Positions 1 to 10,000 of a DNA stretch of 40,407 nucleotides are shown here, piece after piece. Location of the stretch: contig CAMLDR010000014.1 of the NCBI GenBank assembly GCA_946478775.1, positions 1 through 40,407 of the forward strand. The letters are read 5' to 3'. Numbering within the stretch: position 1 is the first letter of the stretch; every line of letters starts with the position of its first letter. The DNA comes from an uncultured Flavobacteriales bacterium (lineage in GTDB: Bacteria; Bacteroidota; Bacteroidia; Flavobacteriales; Crocinitomicaceae). Position numbers and translations under genes: made by a program. The notes beneath the pieces were generated by a model, which was not told the DNA's origin, searched no databases, and was given only the letters and a program-made list of their open reading frames with translations.

Positions 1-1
1 T

Positions 2-262
2 TCCTCCGGCTGGCAGCGCTTTGCCAAAGTTACCGCAGCAATCCTCGGTAGTTTATTGGTCACATCCTTTTTATTCGCTGCCTTGGCTTTTTGGCTCCCC
101 GATTATAAAACAGCCGTCATTACCTCCGTCTACGCCATCTTTCCGGTTTGGATCACACTGATGGTGCTACCTTTCCTTTTTGAGAACGGTTGGAAGTGCT
201 GGTTGGTTTACCTCCTGATGCTAGCAGCTCTTTACTTGCTGATTCATTTCGGAAGAAACTGA
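2..262 (+). CDS. DUF3649-like small membrane protein, 5'-truncated
   Basis: The reading frame is open from base 2, so this is the 3' end of a gene that starts before the window. The TTG at 56 is only an internal codon. The visible 86 residues contain about three hydrophobic helices with short loops and a short hydrophilic end. This matches the small inner-membrane proteins (DUF3649-like) that often precede PepSY-associated membrane proteins in iron-uptake loci. The next gene starts 17 bases after the stop and is exactly such a PepSY protein, so the two are probably one operon. The membrane nature is seen directly; the family name rests on helix pattern and neighbourhood and is an inference. 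Confidence 0.6.
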   Translation, partial: SSGWQRFAKVTAAILGSLLVTSFLFAALAFWLPDYKTAVITSVYAIFPVWITLMVLPFLFENGWKCWLVYLLMLAALYLLIHFGRN

Positions 263-279
263 TTCCTTAATCCATTTCC

Positions 280-1872
280 ATGAATAACAGAAATTACAAT
301 GTTTTCTTTCATCTGCATACCGTTAGTGGAATCACCATCACCATAGGACTTTTCATTATCTTCTTCGGAGGAGCATTTGCATTGTTCAGGCAGGAAATAG
401 GCGAGTGGGAAAGCGGAAAGTATGAGAGCATAAAAACAGTTTCGGTGCAGTCGGGAAAAACGGACTACAACCGGATCATGGACTCCATTGAAAACACCGT
501 TCCTTCACTTTATGGAAGAAATGTCTACGTTTATTCGGAGGGAACTTCAGACAAACAATCCATTTATATTTCTCCGTCAGATGACCCGAAAACAGATTCT
601 TTGGGAAAAATCGCTTACGAATACGAGGTGAGTCCGAAAGACTACGCATTGAAGAGCCATCAAAGTTCCTTTAGTTTGGGTGAGCTGCTGTATTTGCTGC
701 ATTTCTACTATCAGTTGGACCGAATCGGGTATTACATCTCCGGTTTGGTAGCCTTGTTCTTCTTTTTGGCAATTGTAACCGGAATTTTAGTCCATTGGCA
801 AAAGATCAAATCAAACTTCTTTGTCTTCCGTCCGAAACAAAAGCTAAAAACCGTTTGGACAGACGCACACACCGCTCTTGGAGTAATCGGACTTCCGTTC
901 CAGTTCATTTATGCATTGACCGGGTCCATGTTCGGATTGGGAATTATCGTGGCAAGTTCGAATGCCTTGTGGATTTACCATGGCGATGCAGAAAAAATGT
1001 ACGACGATGTGATCCGTGAAGAGACTGCAGCTGATTCATTGGGAATAAAACAAACCTTCGAAGTCAATTACAACCAACTGGTTTCCGAAACGGCGAAAAA
1101 GTGGACGGACTTTAAGGTAGACCGGCTTCACATGAAATACTTCGGAAGTAAGACCATGCAAATCGAAGTGAGCGGTTCTGAAAATATTCAGGAACGCTTC
1201 TTAGGACAAGGCTCCGTAACATTCAATGGACTTACCGGAAAAGCAGTGAAAATAAAGTCCCCCGGAAACATGGGCTACTACGATGATGTTTGGTCATCTG
1301 TACGTCGCTTGCATTATGCACAATTCGGAGAAATAGGAACGTTTAATACCTATTTCCTGAAATTGATCTATTTCCTGATGGCTTTCCTCACTTGTTTCGT
1401 GATTATTTCCGGAGTATTGATTTGGCTGGAAGCAAGGAATAAGAAAAACATCCCGGAGAAAAAGAAGCGCTATAACCAACGTGTGGGATCCATCTACCTG
1501 GCAATTTGTTTATCCATGCTACCTGTTACAGCTGGGTGTTTCCTTGTTTCAAAACTGCTTCCTGAATCAGTAGCTGAATCCCGTGAATCCATTCTGAATT
1601 ACAGTTTTTTTCTGGGATGGCTGGCACTGACTATGCTACTGACATTCAAACGGAATAAAGCATTCACCAACAAATTCTGTTTACTTGCCGGAGGGATTTT
1701 GGGTTTATTCATTCCGGTGGTAAATGGGATCAGTTCCGGGAATTGGTTCTGGAGGACCTGGAGCAGTGCCGAATACGGAATTTTCTCGGTAGACATGGTT
1801 TGGCTCTGTATCGGGATCATTTGTTTATTGGTGGTAAAACGCTTACGAAAAGAAAAATCGGCAAGCTCTTAG
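280..1872 (+). CDS. PepSY-associated TM helix protein (putative iron-uptake or reductase factor)
   Basis: A 530-aa integral membrane protein. An N-terminal FHLHTVSG segment leads into the first helix. A periplasmic PepSY-like domain follows, then a helix pair around residues 150-170. A WTDAHTALG segment and another helix come next, then a second periplasmic part, the conserved RRLHYAQFG segment, a helix near 365-385, and three helices near the C terminus. The order His-rich loop, helix, PepSY, helix pair is that of COG3182 proteins, which bacteria commonly encode beside TonB-dependent siderophore receptors and which are thought to act in iron release or reduction at the inner membrane. The gene follows the DUF3649-like gene by 17 bp and is probably translated from the same mRNA. 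No TonB receptor is visible, but the operon starts outside the window. The family call is secure; the exact function is not known. Confidence 0.85.
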   Translation: MNNRNYNVFFHLHTVSGITITIGLFIIFFGGAFALFRQEIGEWESGKYESIKTVSVQSGKTDYNRIMDSIENTVPSLYGRNVYVYSEGTSDKQSIYISPSDDPKTDSLGKIAYEYEVSPKDYALKSHQSSFSLGELLYLLHFYYQLDRIGYYISGLVALFFFLAIVTGILVHWQKIKSNFFVFRPKQKLKTVWTDAHTALGVIGLPFQFIYALTGSMFGLGIIVASSNALWIYHGDAEKMYDDVIREETAADSLGIKQTFEVNYNQLVSETAKKWTDFKVDRLHMKYFGSKTMQIEVSGSENIQERFLGQGSVTFNGLTGKAVKIKSPGNMGYYDDVWSSVRRLHYAQFGEIGTFNTYFLKLIYFLMAFLTCFVIISGVLIWLEARNKKNIPEKKKRYNQRVGSIYLAICLSMLPVTAGCFLVSKLLPESVAESRESILNYSFFLGWLALTMLLTFKRNKAFTNKFCLLAGGILGLFIPVVNGISSGNWFWRTWSSAEYGIFSVDMVWLCIGIICLLVVKRLRKEKSASS

Positions 1873-2073
1873 TTACCTGGGTAAGTGGTGGATAATCTTG
1901 CACTTATCCCCTGATGAGATAAAGTCCGGCGGATTTATCACATACTTCCCGTAGTTTTTTATTTTTTGATCACGCATAAAGTAGAATCATTTAGCCAATA
2001 AAAGTCATGAACAGACTGGAATTAGTTAGATTGAAAATAAAAGGATTCAATAGCTTTGAACTGTTTCATTACG

Positions 2074-5000
2074 CTAATCGTTTCCGTAAACATGAATGAA
2101 ACCTTGTTTCACATAACCCGGATCCTTTTCAATCCCATTTGGATAGTACATATAGAAGTAAACTCCGTCTGAAACACCTTCTCCGCCCCAGTCATTCAAA
2201 TAAGGACTCGCTTCAAACATCCTGTTTCCCCAGCGGTTGATAATGATAATCGTATTCCCTAATTGAGAATAAGCATCGTCAATAATGAAGAAATCGTTGA
2301 TCCCGTCTCCGTTCGGAGTAATGATGTTCGGAAGGTCGTTATCACAATCTACAGCATGAACAACCAAGGTGTCGGAATCCACACAACCTTCGGGTGTCAC
2401 CACATTTAAGATCAATTCCTGGTTGAGGCTAATCGGAATGGTGGTGCTGTTTCCGTAAGTTGTCCAGTAATACGTGTTCGCATCGTTCGGGAAGTAGAAC
2501 GTATAAATGTCATTCAAACAGAAAACAGTATCCGGAAGAATATTTAAGTTGGGAACCGACGACAGTGGAACAAAAACCGTGTCCATATAAACACAGCCTA
2601 TATCGTCCCAGGTCCGGATGTAGAAGTTCCCGGAATTTTGCTGGCTCAAAGTAAAAGCGAGCGGATCAGTAGATGAATTCCCGAACGGAGTGATCCATAA
2701 AATACTGTCTGAAGTGGTGTTTGCAGTAATGGTCCCACTGGTTCCCGGACAATAATTCGGGAAGTTTAAGGCCGTGGTTAAATTGTAAGTGGAAGTGTTA
2801 ACGATTAGCGCTGCAGATTGTGTCTGACAGCCAAACTCGTCTACAGCTGTTACCGTAATAGGAGTATAAGTAGTATTTCCGTAAACCGTCAGTTCATCAT
2901 TGGTAATCGTTCCGAAACTACCTGTCCAGGTTACAGAAGTCAGGTTGTTATTCGTCAGGTATGCTGTTTCCGAATCAAAGAAACAAACATTCAGGGTATC
3001 ATCTGCAAGCTGCAGAACAGCAGGAGTTATGATTGAAACACTGTCGAATTGAATAGTTGTGTAACAGGCATTGGAGAATTCCACGGAGAACAAGTTATTG
3101 GCATTCAATGTAGCAAACGGAATGGTGATTGGATTATTTGACCCGAGAGAAACTCCATTTGAGAACCACTCCACGTTGTCTGTAGTATTGACAGAAAACA
3201 CACCGTCCTCATTGATACACAGATTCGAATCACCGATGATAGTTGCAATTGTTGGCGGCACGGCAAGGGTAACGGAAACCAGTGAATAACTGAATCCACA
3301 AATGCTGTTGGGAGCAGTATATGAAATCAGGAAGCTGGTGTCTTGCAGCACATTGGTCAGGCTTACCGTTGTTCCGGTGAAAAGAGGGGTTGTATCTGTT
3401 GAATACCAGACAATCGTGCTTGCATTGGTCAGTATGACATCCTCTCCCGGACAAATCGTTTGTGAAGCAATCGTTGGAGGATCGCTTCCAGGAACAGTTG
3501 TTACCGAAATGGAATTCGTTTGGTAGGTACAGCCAAAGCTATTGGTAACCAAAGCAGAATAAGTTCCTGCTGCAATGGTGCTATATGAATCTCCGGTCAC
3601 AGGGCCGCTGCTCCATTCGTAACTTCCACCGGGGTAAGACCCTGTGAATACAGCGGTATCACCAAAACACAAGACAGAATCACTGACCGAAATGGAAGCG
3701 GTAAACGAACCGTTGATGATCTCAACAGTGTCTGCAACGGTTATTCCGCATTGGGTGACCTGTACAATATAAATCCCAGGAGTATTGGTCGAAATATGAT
3801 CGCTCGTAGATCCATTGTTCCAAAGAAACGTAGCATTCCCGGAATAGCTGATTTGAATATCAACCAGTTCATTGGTACAGATCATGGCGCTTGGAACAAC
3901 CGATATCGAAGGTGTGGAATACTCAAATACTTCGAAAGGAGGAGAAGCCAGAACGCAACCATCCACATCGGTTACATTACAGACATAACTTCCCACTTCG
4001 TTCGTGTAGCATTGCGAGGTAGTAGATAAAGTATCTCCGTTCGGACCAAACCAAATATAATCAGTGAAAACATTCGGAACGGACATCAACAAGGAGTCGA
4101 ACGGACAGATCACAGCATCTCCCGGGGAAGAAGTAATATTTGGGGCCACTTTCACTCCCACATAATGGTTGAATACAATAAAGGAACTGCAACCTGTCAA
4201 AGAATCCGCAATCACTCCGGTGTAATTGTACCAGCCGGGAGCATTCACTTCAATACTGTCTGTTCCGTTGTTCCACAAAATATTGGATCCCGACCATTGC
4301 AGACTGGGGTGTGGATTGGAGGCGACCAGGTAAGTAGATTCACCCGGACAAAGAAGATTCGCTCCTGAAATGGTTGTTCCCCAATTGGGATTAGGGTTGA
4401 CCTGGATGTAGAATTGCTTGGTAGCAAGATAAATGGTTGTGTCTACGCCGCACACGTTGTCAAATCCTTTGATGACTTGTACGGTCACGGTATACCAGCC
4501 GGTTGAACCTGGAGTAAAAACAGTTGCGGCTGTATCGTAATTAATGTAAGGAGAACCATTGATTGTCCAGATCACCGTGTCAATTGGAGGATAGACAGAA
4601 GGATAAAAGTTTCCGCCCGGATTAACGATCAGGTCAATCGCATGAAACTCAACCGGGGTATTTTGACAAATGACTATCGAATCGCCGCTTGGGTTAGTAG
4701 TATTCATAGCAATGGAAAGCGAAATACTGTCCGGTGGATTTGCCTCGTCCTGCTGAAAGGTAAAGCTTCCGATGTTAATACAGTATTCATTGGTAACCTG
4801 CACAAAATACTGGAATTCCTGGTTGAGTATATGCGGACCTAAACCGTTAAAGGAGACTACGTTTCCAATGGTTACAAGCGAAGATCCCGGGTCTAAATTG
4901 CTGTAATTCAAAATGGCACCTTCCGGATAACAAAAATGGTAGTTATTATACTGTGGACCGGGATTATTGACATTTATTCCATGATCATCCGTCAACAACG

Positions 5001-6750
5001 GAAGATTGGGAATGGGTTCCTGTATTGCATAGATGGAGTCCATATCCATGTAGCATTCGTCGTTGCGTTCGTGTTCCACCCAGTAAGTTCCTGTTGCAGA
5101 GATCGTATTGATGGGATTGTTAGTTCCGTCGTACCAGGTATTGGTGTAATCCGGCCCGAAATGTGGGAAAGTCAGAGTTTGGTAATATAGATTTGCACTG
5201 GTACAAAAATGGACCGTATCCCCGATAACCGTCACATAATTGGCAGCTTCTTCTGCATGAATAAATCCGGCAAGTGAATCCTGAGTTGAAACGGTATAAT
5301 AATTATAAGCTCCGTAAGTGCTGTTTACATGGTTCGTTAAAAAGGAGTTTCGGCTTTGGTCGCCCACAAGGAAAACATGATAGGGTTCCATTCCGAAAAA
5401 TGGATTGAAGGTAAAGTTGTCGTTACCCACAGTGGCTGCTCCGGGAACGAAATTCAGATCGGAGGTATAGCTTCCGCAAAGCAGCGGTTTGTCCGATTGC
5501 CTCACAGCAACACCTTTTCCCTCGTCATCCAGTTTACTCCCGAATTGTTTGATGTAGGAACGTGAACCGTTATTCGAAATTTTTAAAAGATAAGGATCAC
5601 GGAACCCGACAGAATTGAATAAGTTTTCGGTACTGTCCTGGATTTGGGAAAGGTCACATTTGAAATAACCGGTTACGAAAATATCATTGCCCGGATCAAT
5701 GGAAAGTGCACGCGCAGAAAGCTCATTTTCAGAACCCAGCGTTTGATTCCAAACGTATTGCCCGCTATTACTCGTTTTAAGCACAAAGATTTGCTTGTCA
5801 TACGGATTTTGAACAGACTGACTCCCATTCTGGTCATAGTAGAGCATATTCCCCAAAAAATCACCCACCACAATCGGTTCATTGCTGGAGTTTACTTCCA
5901 CATCGTAGGGTAAAACGTAGCCTGCTTTCATTAAATGCAGGAATTGGACCTGTCCGGTTGGGTTGAGCTTACACAGGAAACCCACGTTTATTCCATTATT
6001 AACGTAGGTGTTGGAAGCAAAAGTCAGCGTATTAGAAAACTGTCCGGTGAAAAAAATGTTGTTGGAAGCATCAACATCAACTGAAAGACCGCGATCGTCC
6101 AGATCAGCAGAACCACTCAGGGACCAGATCGGAGTTCCACCGGAATTGTATTTCGCAATGAATAAATCAAATGAACCGTTGTTACTGGTAAAAGTATTTG
6201 ATCCAATTGTTGCAGTTCCCTGGTAATCACCTGTTAAGATGATGTTGTTTAAATTGTCTATTGTAAGTTTATACGGATTGTCAGGCGAATTCCCACCTTC
6301 TTTTCTGGCCCAAATCACATTTCCTGCAGGATCTAATTTTACGATGAAAATATCCTTTGAATTGGCACTTGAAACAAGTGTTGTGCTTCCGAATGTAACA
6401 CTTCCGAAGAATTGTCCGGTTACCACGATGTTCTGATCCGGTCCAACCGCTAAATCAATAGCTCTGTCAGCAGCCGGTCCACCAAATTCTTTAATCCAGA
6501 TGACAGTTCCTGAAGGGGAATACTTTGCAACGTAGGCATCTGTATTTCCCTGCGTGGAAGAAAGTGAATTGGTGGAGCCAAAAGACGTTTGTCCCGAGAA
6601 ATAACCGGCAACATAGGATTCGTTCAGGTTGTTTACTTCAATATCTGCTGCTTCATTCGTTGTCTGGCTAAAAGTCCCTGCCCCCCAGGTTTGAGACCAG
6701 GTCCACGATACAGAAAAACAGAGTGAGCAAATAATGAGGAATCCCTTCAT
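2074..6750 (-). CDS. Giant T9SS-secreted adhesin-like protein with beta-propeller repeats and gliding-motility C-terminal domain
   Basis: 1558 aa. The first 20 residues are a signal peptide ending near TWSQ. Residues about 25-450 are repeated units with a 'D.YVAKYSPSGTVIWIKEFGG' flavour (SBBP-type beta-propeller blades). Residues about 480-1470 are a chain of Ig/PKD-like modules rich in Ser, Thr and Asn with repeated 'C.G..' and 'Y.W..G' motifs. The last 84 residues, from NIITPNGDGIND to the end, are the gliding-motility-associated C-terminal domain (CHU_C/TIGR04131 type) used by T9SS to export proteins and fix them at the cell surface. It is probably a surface adhesin or matrix protein. The gene is the downstream member of a tandem pair with 7086-11771, 335 bp apart. 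Ligand and biological role cannot be read from the sequence. Confidence 0.9.
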   Translation of the reverse strand: MKGFLIICSLCFSVSWTWSQTWGAGTFSQTTNEAADIEVNNLNESYVAGYFSGQTSFGSTNSLSSTQGNTDAYVAKYSPSGTVIWIKEFGGPAADRAIDLAVGPDQNIVVTGQFFGSVTFGSTTLVSSANSKDIFIVKLDPAGNVIWARKEGGNSPDNPYKLTIDNLNNIILTGDYQGTATIGSNTFTSNNGSFDLFIAKYNSGGTPIWSLSGSADLDDRGLSVDVDASNNIFFTGQFSNTLTFASNTYVNNGINVGFLCKLNPTGQVQFLHLMKAGYVLPYDVEVNSSNEPIVVGDFLGNMLYYDQNGSQSVQNPYDKQIFVLKTSNSGQYVWNQTLGSENELSARALSIDPGNDIFVTGYFKCDLSQIQDSTENLFNSVGFRDPYLLKISNNGSRSYIKQFGSKLDDEGKGVAVRQSDKPLLCGSYTSDLNFVPGAATVGNDNFTFNPFFGMEPYHVFLVGDQSRNSFLTNHVNSTYGAYNYYTVSTQDSLAGFIHAEEAANYVTVIGDTVHFCTSANLYYQTLTFPHFGPDYTNTWYDGTNNPINTISATGTYWVEHERNDECYMDMDSIYAIQEPIPNLPLLTDDHGINVNNPGPQYNNYHFCYPEGAILNYSNLDPGSSLVTIGNVVSFNGLGPHILNQEFQYFVQVTNEYCINIGSFTFQQDEANPPDSISLSIAMNTTNPSGDSIVICQNTPVEFHAIDLIVNPGGNFYPSVYPPIDTVIWTINGSPYINYDTAATVFTPGSTGWYTVTVQVIKGFDNVCGVDTTIYLATKQFYIQVNPNPNWGTTISGANLLCPGESTYLVASNPHPSLQWSGSNILWNNGTDSIEVNAPGWYNYTGVIADSLTGCSSFIVFNHYVGVKVAPNITSSPGDAVICPFDSLLMSVPNVFTDYIWFGPNGDTLSTTSQCYTNEVGSYVCNVTDVDGCVLASPPFEVFEYSTPSISVVPSAMICTNELVDIQISYSGNATFLWNNGSTSDHISTNTPGIYIVQVTQCGITVADTVEIINGSFTASISVSDSVLCFGDTAVFTGSYPGGSYEWSSGPVTGDSYSTIAAGTYSALVTNSFGCTYQTNSISVTTVPGSDPPTIASQTICPGEDVILTNASTIVWYSTDTTPLFTGTTVSLTNVLQDTSFLISYTAPNSICGFSYSLVSVTLAVPPTIATIIGDSNLCINEDGVFSVNTTDNVEWFSNGVSLGSNNPITIPFATLNANNLFSVEFSNACYTTIQFDSVSIITPAVLQLADDTLNVCFFDSETAYLTNNNLTSVTWTGSFGTITNDELTVYGNTTYTPITVTAVDEFGCQTQSAALIVNTSTYNLTTALNFPNYCPGTSGTITANTTSDSILWITPFGNSSTDPLAFTLSQQNSGNFYIRTWDDIGCVYMDTVFVPLSSVPNLNILPDTVFCLNDIYTFYFPNDANTYYWTTYGNSTTIPISLNQELILNVVTPEGCVDSDTLVVHAVDCDNDLPNIITPNGDGINDFFIIDDAYSQLGNTIIIINRWGNRMFEASPYLNDWGGEGVSDGVYFYMYYPNGIEKDPGYVKQGFIHVYGND

Positions 6751-7085
6751 AGTATAGGTTATTTATAGGTTTAAGACGAAAAAGGGAACAAAAGGTTGGA
6801 CGACGGAAGCGTTTTCCACCGTAATAATTGATTTTGGACAGGGAATTTAAGGCAATTGCTTCTCAACTTGCTGTTATTAAATCCGTTAGTCTGGAAACAA
6901 GGAATAAACAAAAATGGAGGAGAGAGTTTCTAAATTTGCTAAGCTTTGGGAAATATACTGATTCCTTGCTCAATAAAAAATGCATTTTGTTCAGAAAACA
7001 ATGAGCACAATTGAAAATCCGAAGAATCAATTCGCTTTGTTATAAGAATCACAAAGTAAGTTGAAAAGTACAGTTTTATAAATAG
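6751..7085. other. Intergenic region between the two giant paralogues
   Basis: 335 bp without a gene. It must hold the leader of the 2074-6750 gene and the 3' end of the 7086-11771 gene. I see a short inverted repeat, CTTTGT (7035-7040) with ACAAAG (7051-7056), which could form a 6-bp stem just past the upstream paralogue's stop. It lacks a clear U-run, so I do not call it a terminator. I found no convincing TAnnTTTG box on the minus strand. Confidence 0.6.
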
Positions 7086-10000
7086 CTAACGGACCACGTG
7101 CAGGAATCCCTGCTTAACTCTTTCCGGGTTGCCTGTTCCTTCCGGATAGTATTGGTAGAAATACACTCCTTCAGAAATATCTTTGCCGTCAAAGTCATTT
7201 CGATATGGACTGGCCTCACATAACTTATTTCCCCAACGATTAAAAATGAGCAGTTGATTGCGTAGCTGTGAATAAGCATCGTCAATGATAAAGTAGTCAT
7301 TGATACCATCACCATTCGGAGTAATGATGTTAGGTAATTCATCTTCGCAATTCACTGTGTGAACTACCAAAGTGTCACTTGCTGTGCAGCCATTCGGGGT
7401 GGTAGCAATTAAAATCAGGTCCTGATCAAATAAGATCGGGATGCTGGTATTATTCCCATAAGTCATCCATTGATAACTGTTTGTATCATTCGGAAAATAG
7501 AAAGTATAAACATCGTTCAGACAGAAAATGGAATCCGGAAGAATATCGAGATTTGGGGAAAGATATAACGGAATGAATACAGAATCTGTATAATGGCAGC
7601 CCAGTGCATCCCAATATTCAATGGAGTAAGATCCTGAATGAATCGAATCAATGGTGACAGACAGGGTATCGTTGTTAAAAATCCCGTAAGGCGTAGTCCA
7701 GAGAATGCTGTCTGCGTTAGTATTCACCGTGATTGTACCGGAGTCCCCGAGGCAATAACCCGGAAAGTCCAATTCAATGGAAGTACTGAATCCGGAAGTA
7801 ATGATTATCAGTTGCACCTCGTTGGTCGGACACCCGAATTGATCCTGCCCGGAAACACTAACCAGCCCATAGTTATTAGCGCCACTTACGTTGAGAATAT
7901 CATTTGTAACAGTTCCCAAATTAGAGTTCCAGGTTATGGAATCCATGTTTGGCGTGCTGATTTCAGCGATATCCGTATCGTAATAACAAAGTGTTATGGT
8001 GTCATTAATCAATTCAAGGAGTGTAGTTTGAATGATCAGTACGCTGTCTATAATCGAAGTACTGTAACATTGATTTGAAACCTGGGCGGTAATTTGAGGA
8101 TTGGCAGAAAGGGTATTGAAAGGAATTGTAATCGGATTGGAATTCCCTAAAAAAGTTGTACCACTGTACCAGGAAAGGTTTTCAGTATTCGTATTAATCG
8201 AAAAAATGCCGTTTTCCTGCTGACAAATGATCGAATCACCGCTGATTTCATATTGTCCGAGAGAATCTGCCAATTCAATGCTTACAGAACCAAATGCCAG
8301 TGGACATTCGCTTGATTGAAAGGCAACGATGAAGGAAGTATCAGTGAGCAGGTTTGAAAGCTGGAACTGGTTTCCGCTCGTAATGAATGACGTATCCACA
8401 GAAGAATACCAGTTTAAAGTATAGGTTGAATTAGAATTAATGACAACATTGGACCCTGAGCATACACTCTGAGATGGAATAATCGGAGGTGTTGATTCCG
8501 AAGGAAGCGTAATGGAGACCGAATTTGTCTGAATGGTACAGCCATATTCATTGGTTACATTTGCATAATAAGTTCCGGGTTCAGATACCTGATAAACTCC
8601 TCCGGAAGAATTCCCGTCATTCCATTCGTAATTCAAACTAACTGGTGAGCCCACAATGAGAACAGTATCCTGATAGCACAAAGTAGAATCCGTAACACTT
8701 ATACTAGCACTGAATGATCCGTCAATGATTTCTACGCTGTCCGTAATGGTAAATCCGCACTGAGTTATTTGTACATAATAAACACCGGATGAACTCACGG
8801 TAATTTGGTCCTGCGCAGAATTAACAGGGCTCCAGCTGAAGACCGGGGTTCCCGAATAAGCGAGTTGAATGGTAACGGTTTCACCCGGACATAAAAACTC
8901 GTCCGGCATAATGGTAATGCTCGGAGTGGTGTATTCTCTCAATTCATAAGGCGGGGAAGTTAAATTACACCCCTCATTATCCACAACGTGGCAATAGTAA
9001 AACCCAAGATCTTCCCCATAACATTGGTTGGTATTTGAAAGACTGTCTCCTTCCGGACCGATCCAGGCGTAAGAAACGTAGTTCGAAGAAATCTCCATCA
9101 GAACAGAATCATACGGACAGATAATTGCATCTGTAGGGAAAGACGTAATAGGTGGTGTTTGTTTTAAAGTAACAAAATGGGATACTTCAAAATTATCAGG
9201 ACAACCGTTTACGGTGGTTATTGATCCAGAATAGGAATAGATTCCTGGCGTGTTTATTTCGATGCTGTCGTTTCCGTTATCCCAGATAATTCCGGGTCCT
9301 GACCATGCAAAATTGGGAGTTGGATTATTGACGACTAAAAATACCGATCCGTTTTCACATAGGAGATTCGAACCACTAATGTTTCCGGACCAGGTTGGCA
9401 TCGGATTTACATGGATGTAAAAGGGTTTGTTAAGGTAATAATGAACCATATCGATTCCGCACAGGTTGTCGTAGCCCAAAATCAGATCAAGTTCAACGTT
9501 ATACCAGCCGCTTGTTTGAGGAGAAAAGCACGTTTTAAGCTTGTGAATATTTCCATTGCTTATACCGGAAATGGTCCAATTGGCATGATAAAGAGGGTGA
9601 GGAAGTTCCATATCAAAAAGAGCTTGCGGATTCGTCAGTAAATCAATTCCTGCGAAACAAACATCATCTCCGAGGCAAATGGTAATCGAATCTCCTGTCG
9701 GAACCGGCGTATTCATAACAATATCTAATTGAAGAGAATCAATGATGTAGGTGTAATCATAGTCAATATGGAAACCGGCTGTATCCTGACAATATTGATT
9801 ACTGACTATTGTAAGGTAAGTTCCACCATCCTGTACGGTAAAAGGCCCTGTTCCATTGAGTTGAATTCCATTGGGGGCATAAGTGATCAAACCAGTTCCT
9901 ACTTGCTGATTAGTGTAATTTAGAGTCACACTGTTCGGGTAACAGAAATGGTAGTCATGATAGGAAGGTGGCTGATTGATATTTATTCCGTGATTATCTG

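Noticed and set aside
1916..1938. Small hairpin GATAAAGTCC/GGATTTATC after the PepSY gene
   Set aside because: It contains a bulge, and the T-run is about 25 bases away. I could not support it as a terminator.
7638..8078. Plus-strand 146-aa open frame inside the giant minus-strand adhesin gene
   Set aside because: It has a low-complexity antisense pattern, no family features and no promoter. It is a shadow of the real gene, as are the many other short frames opposite both giant genes.
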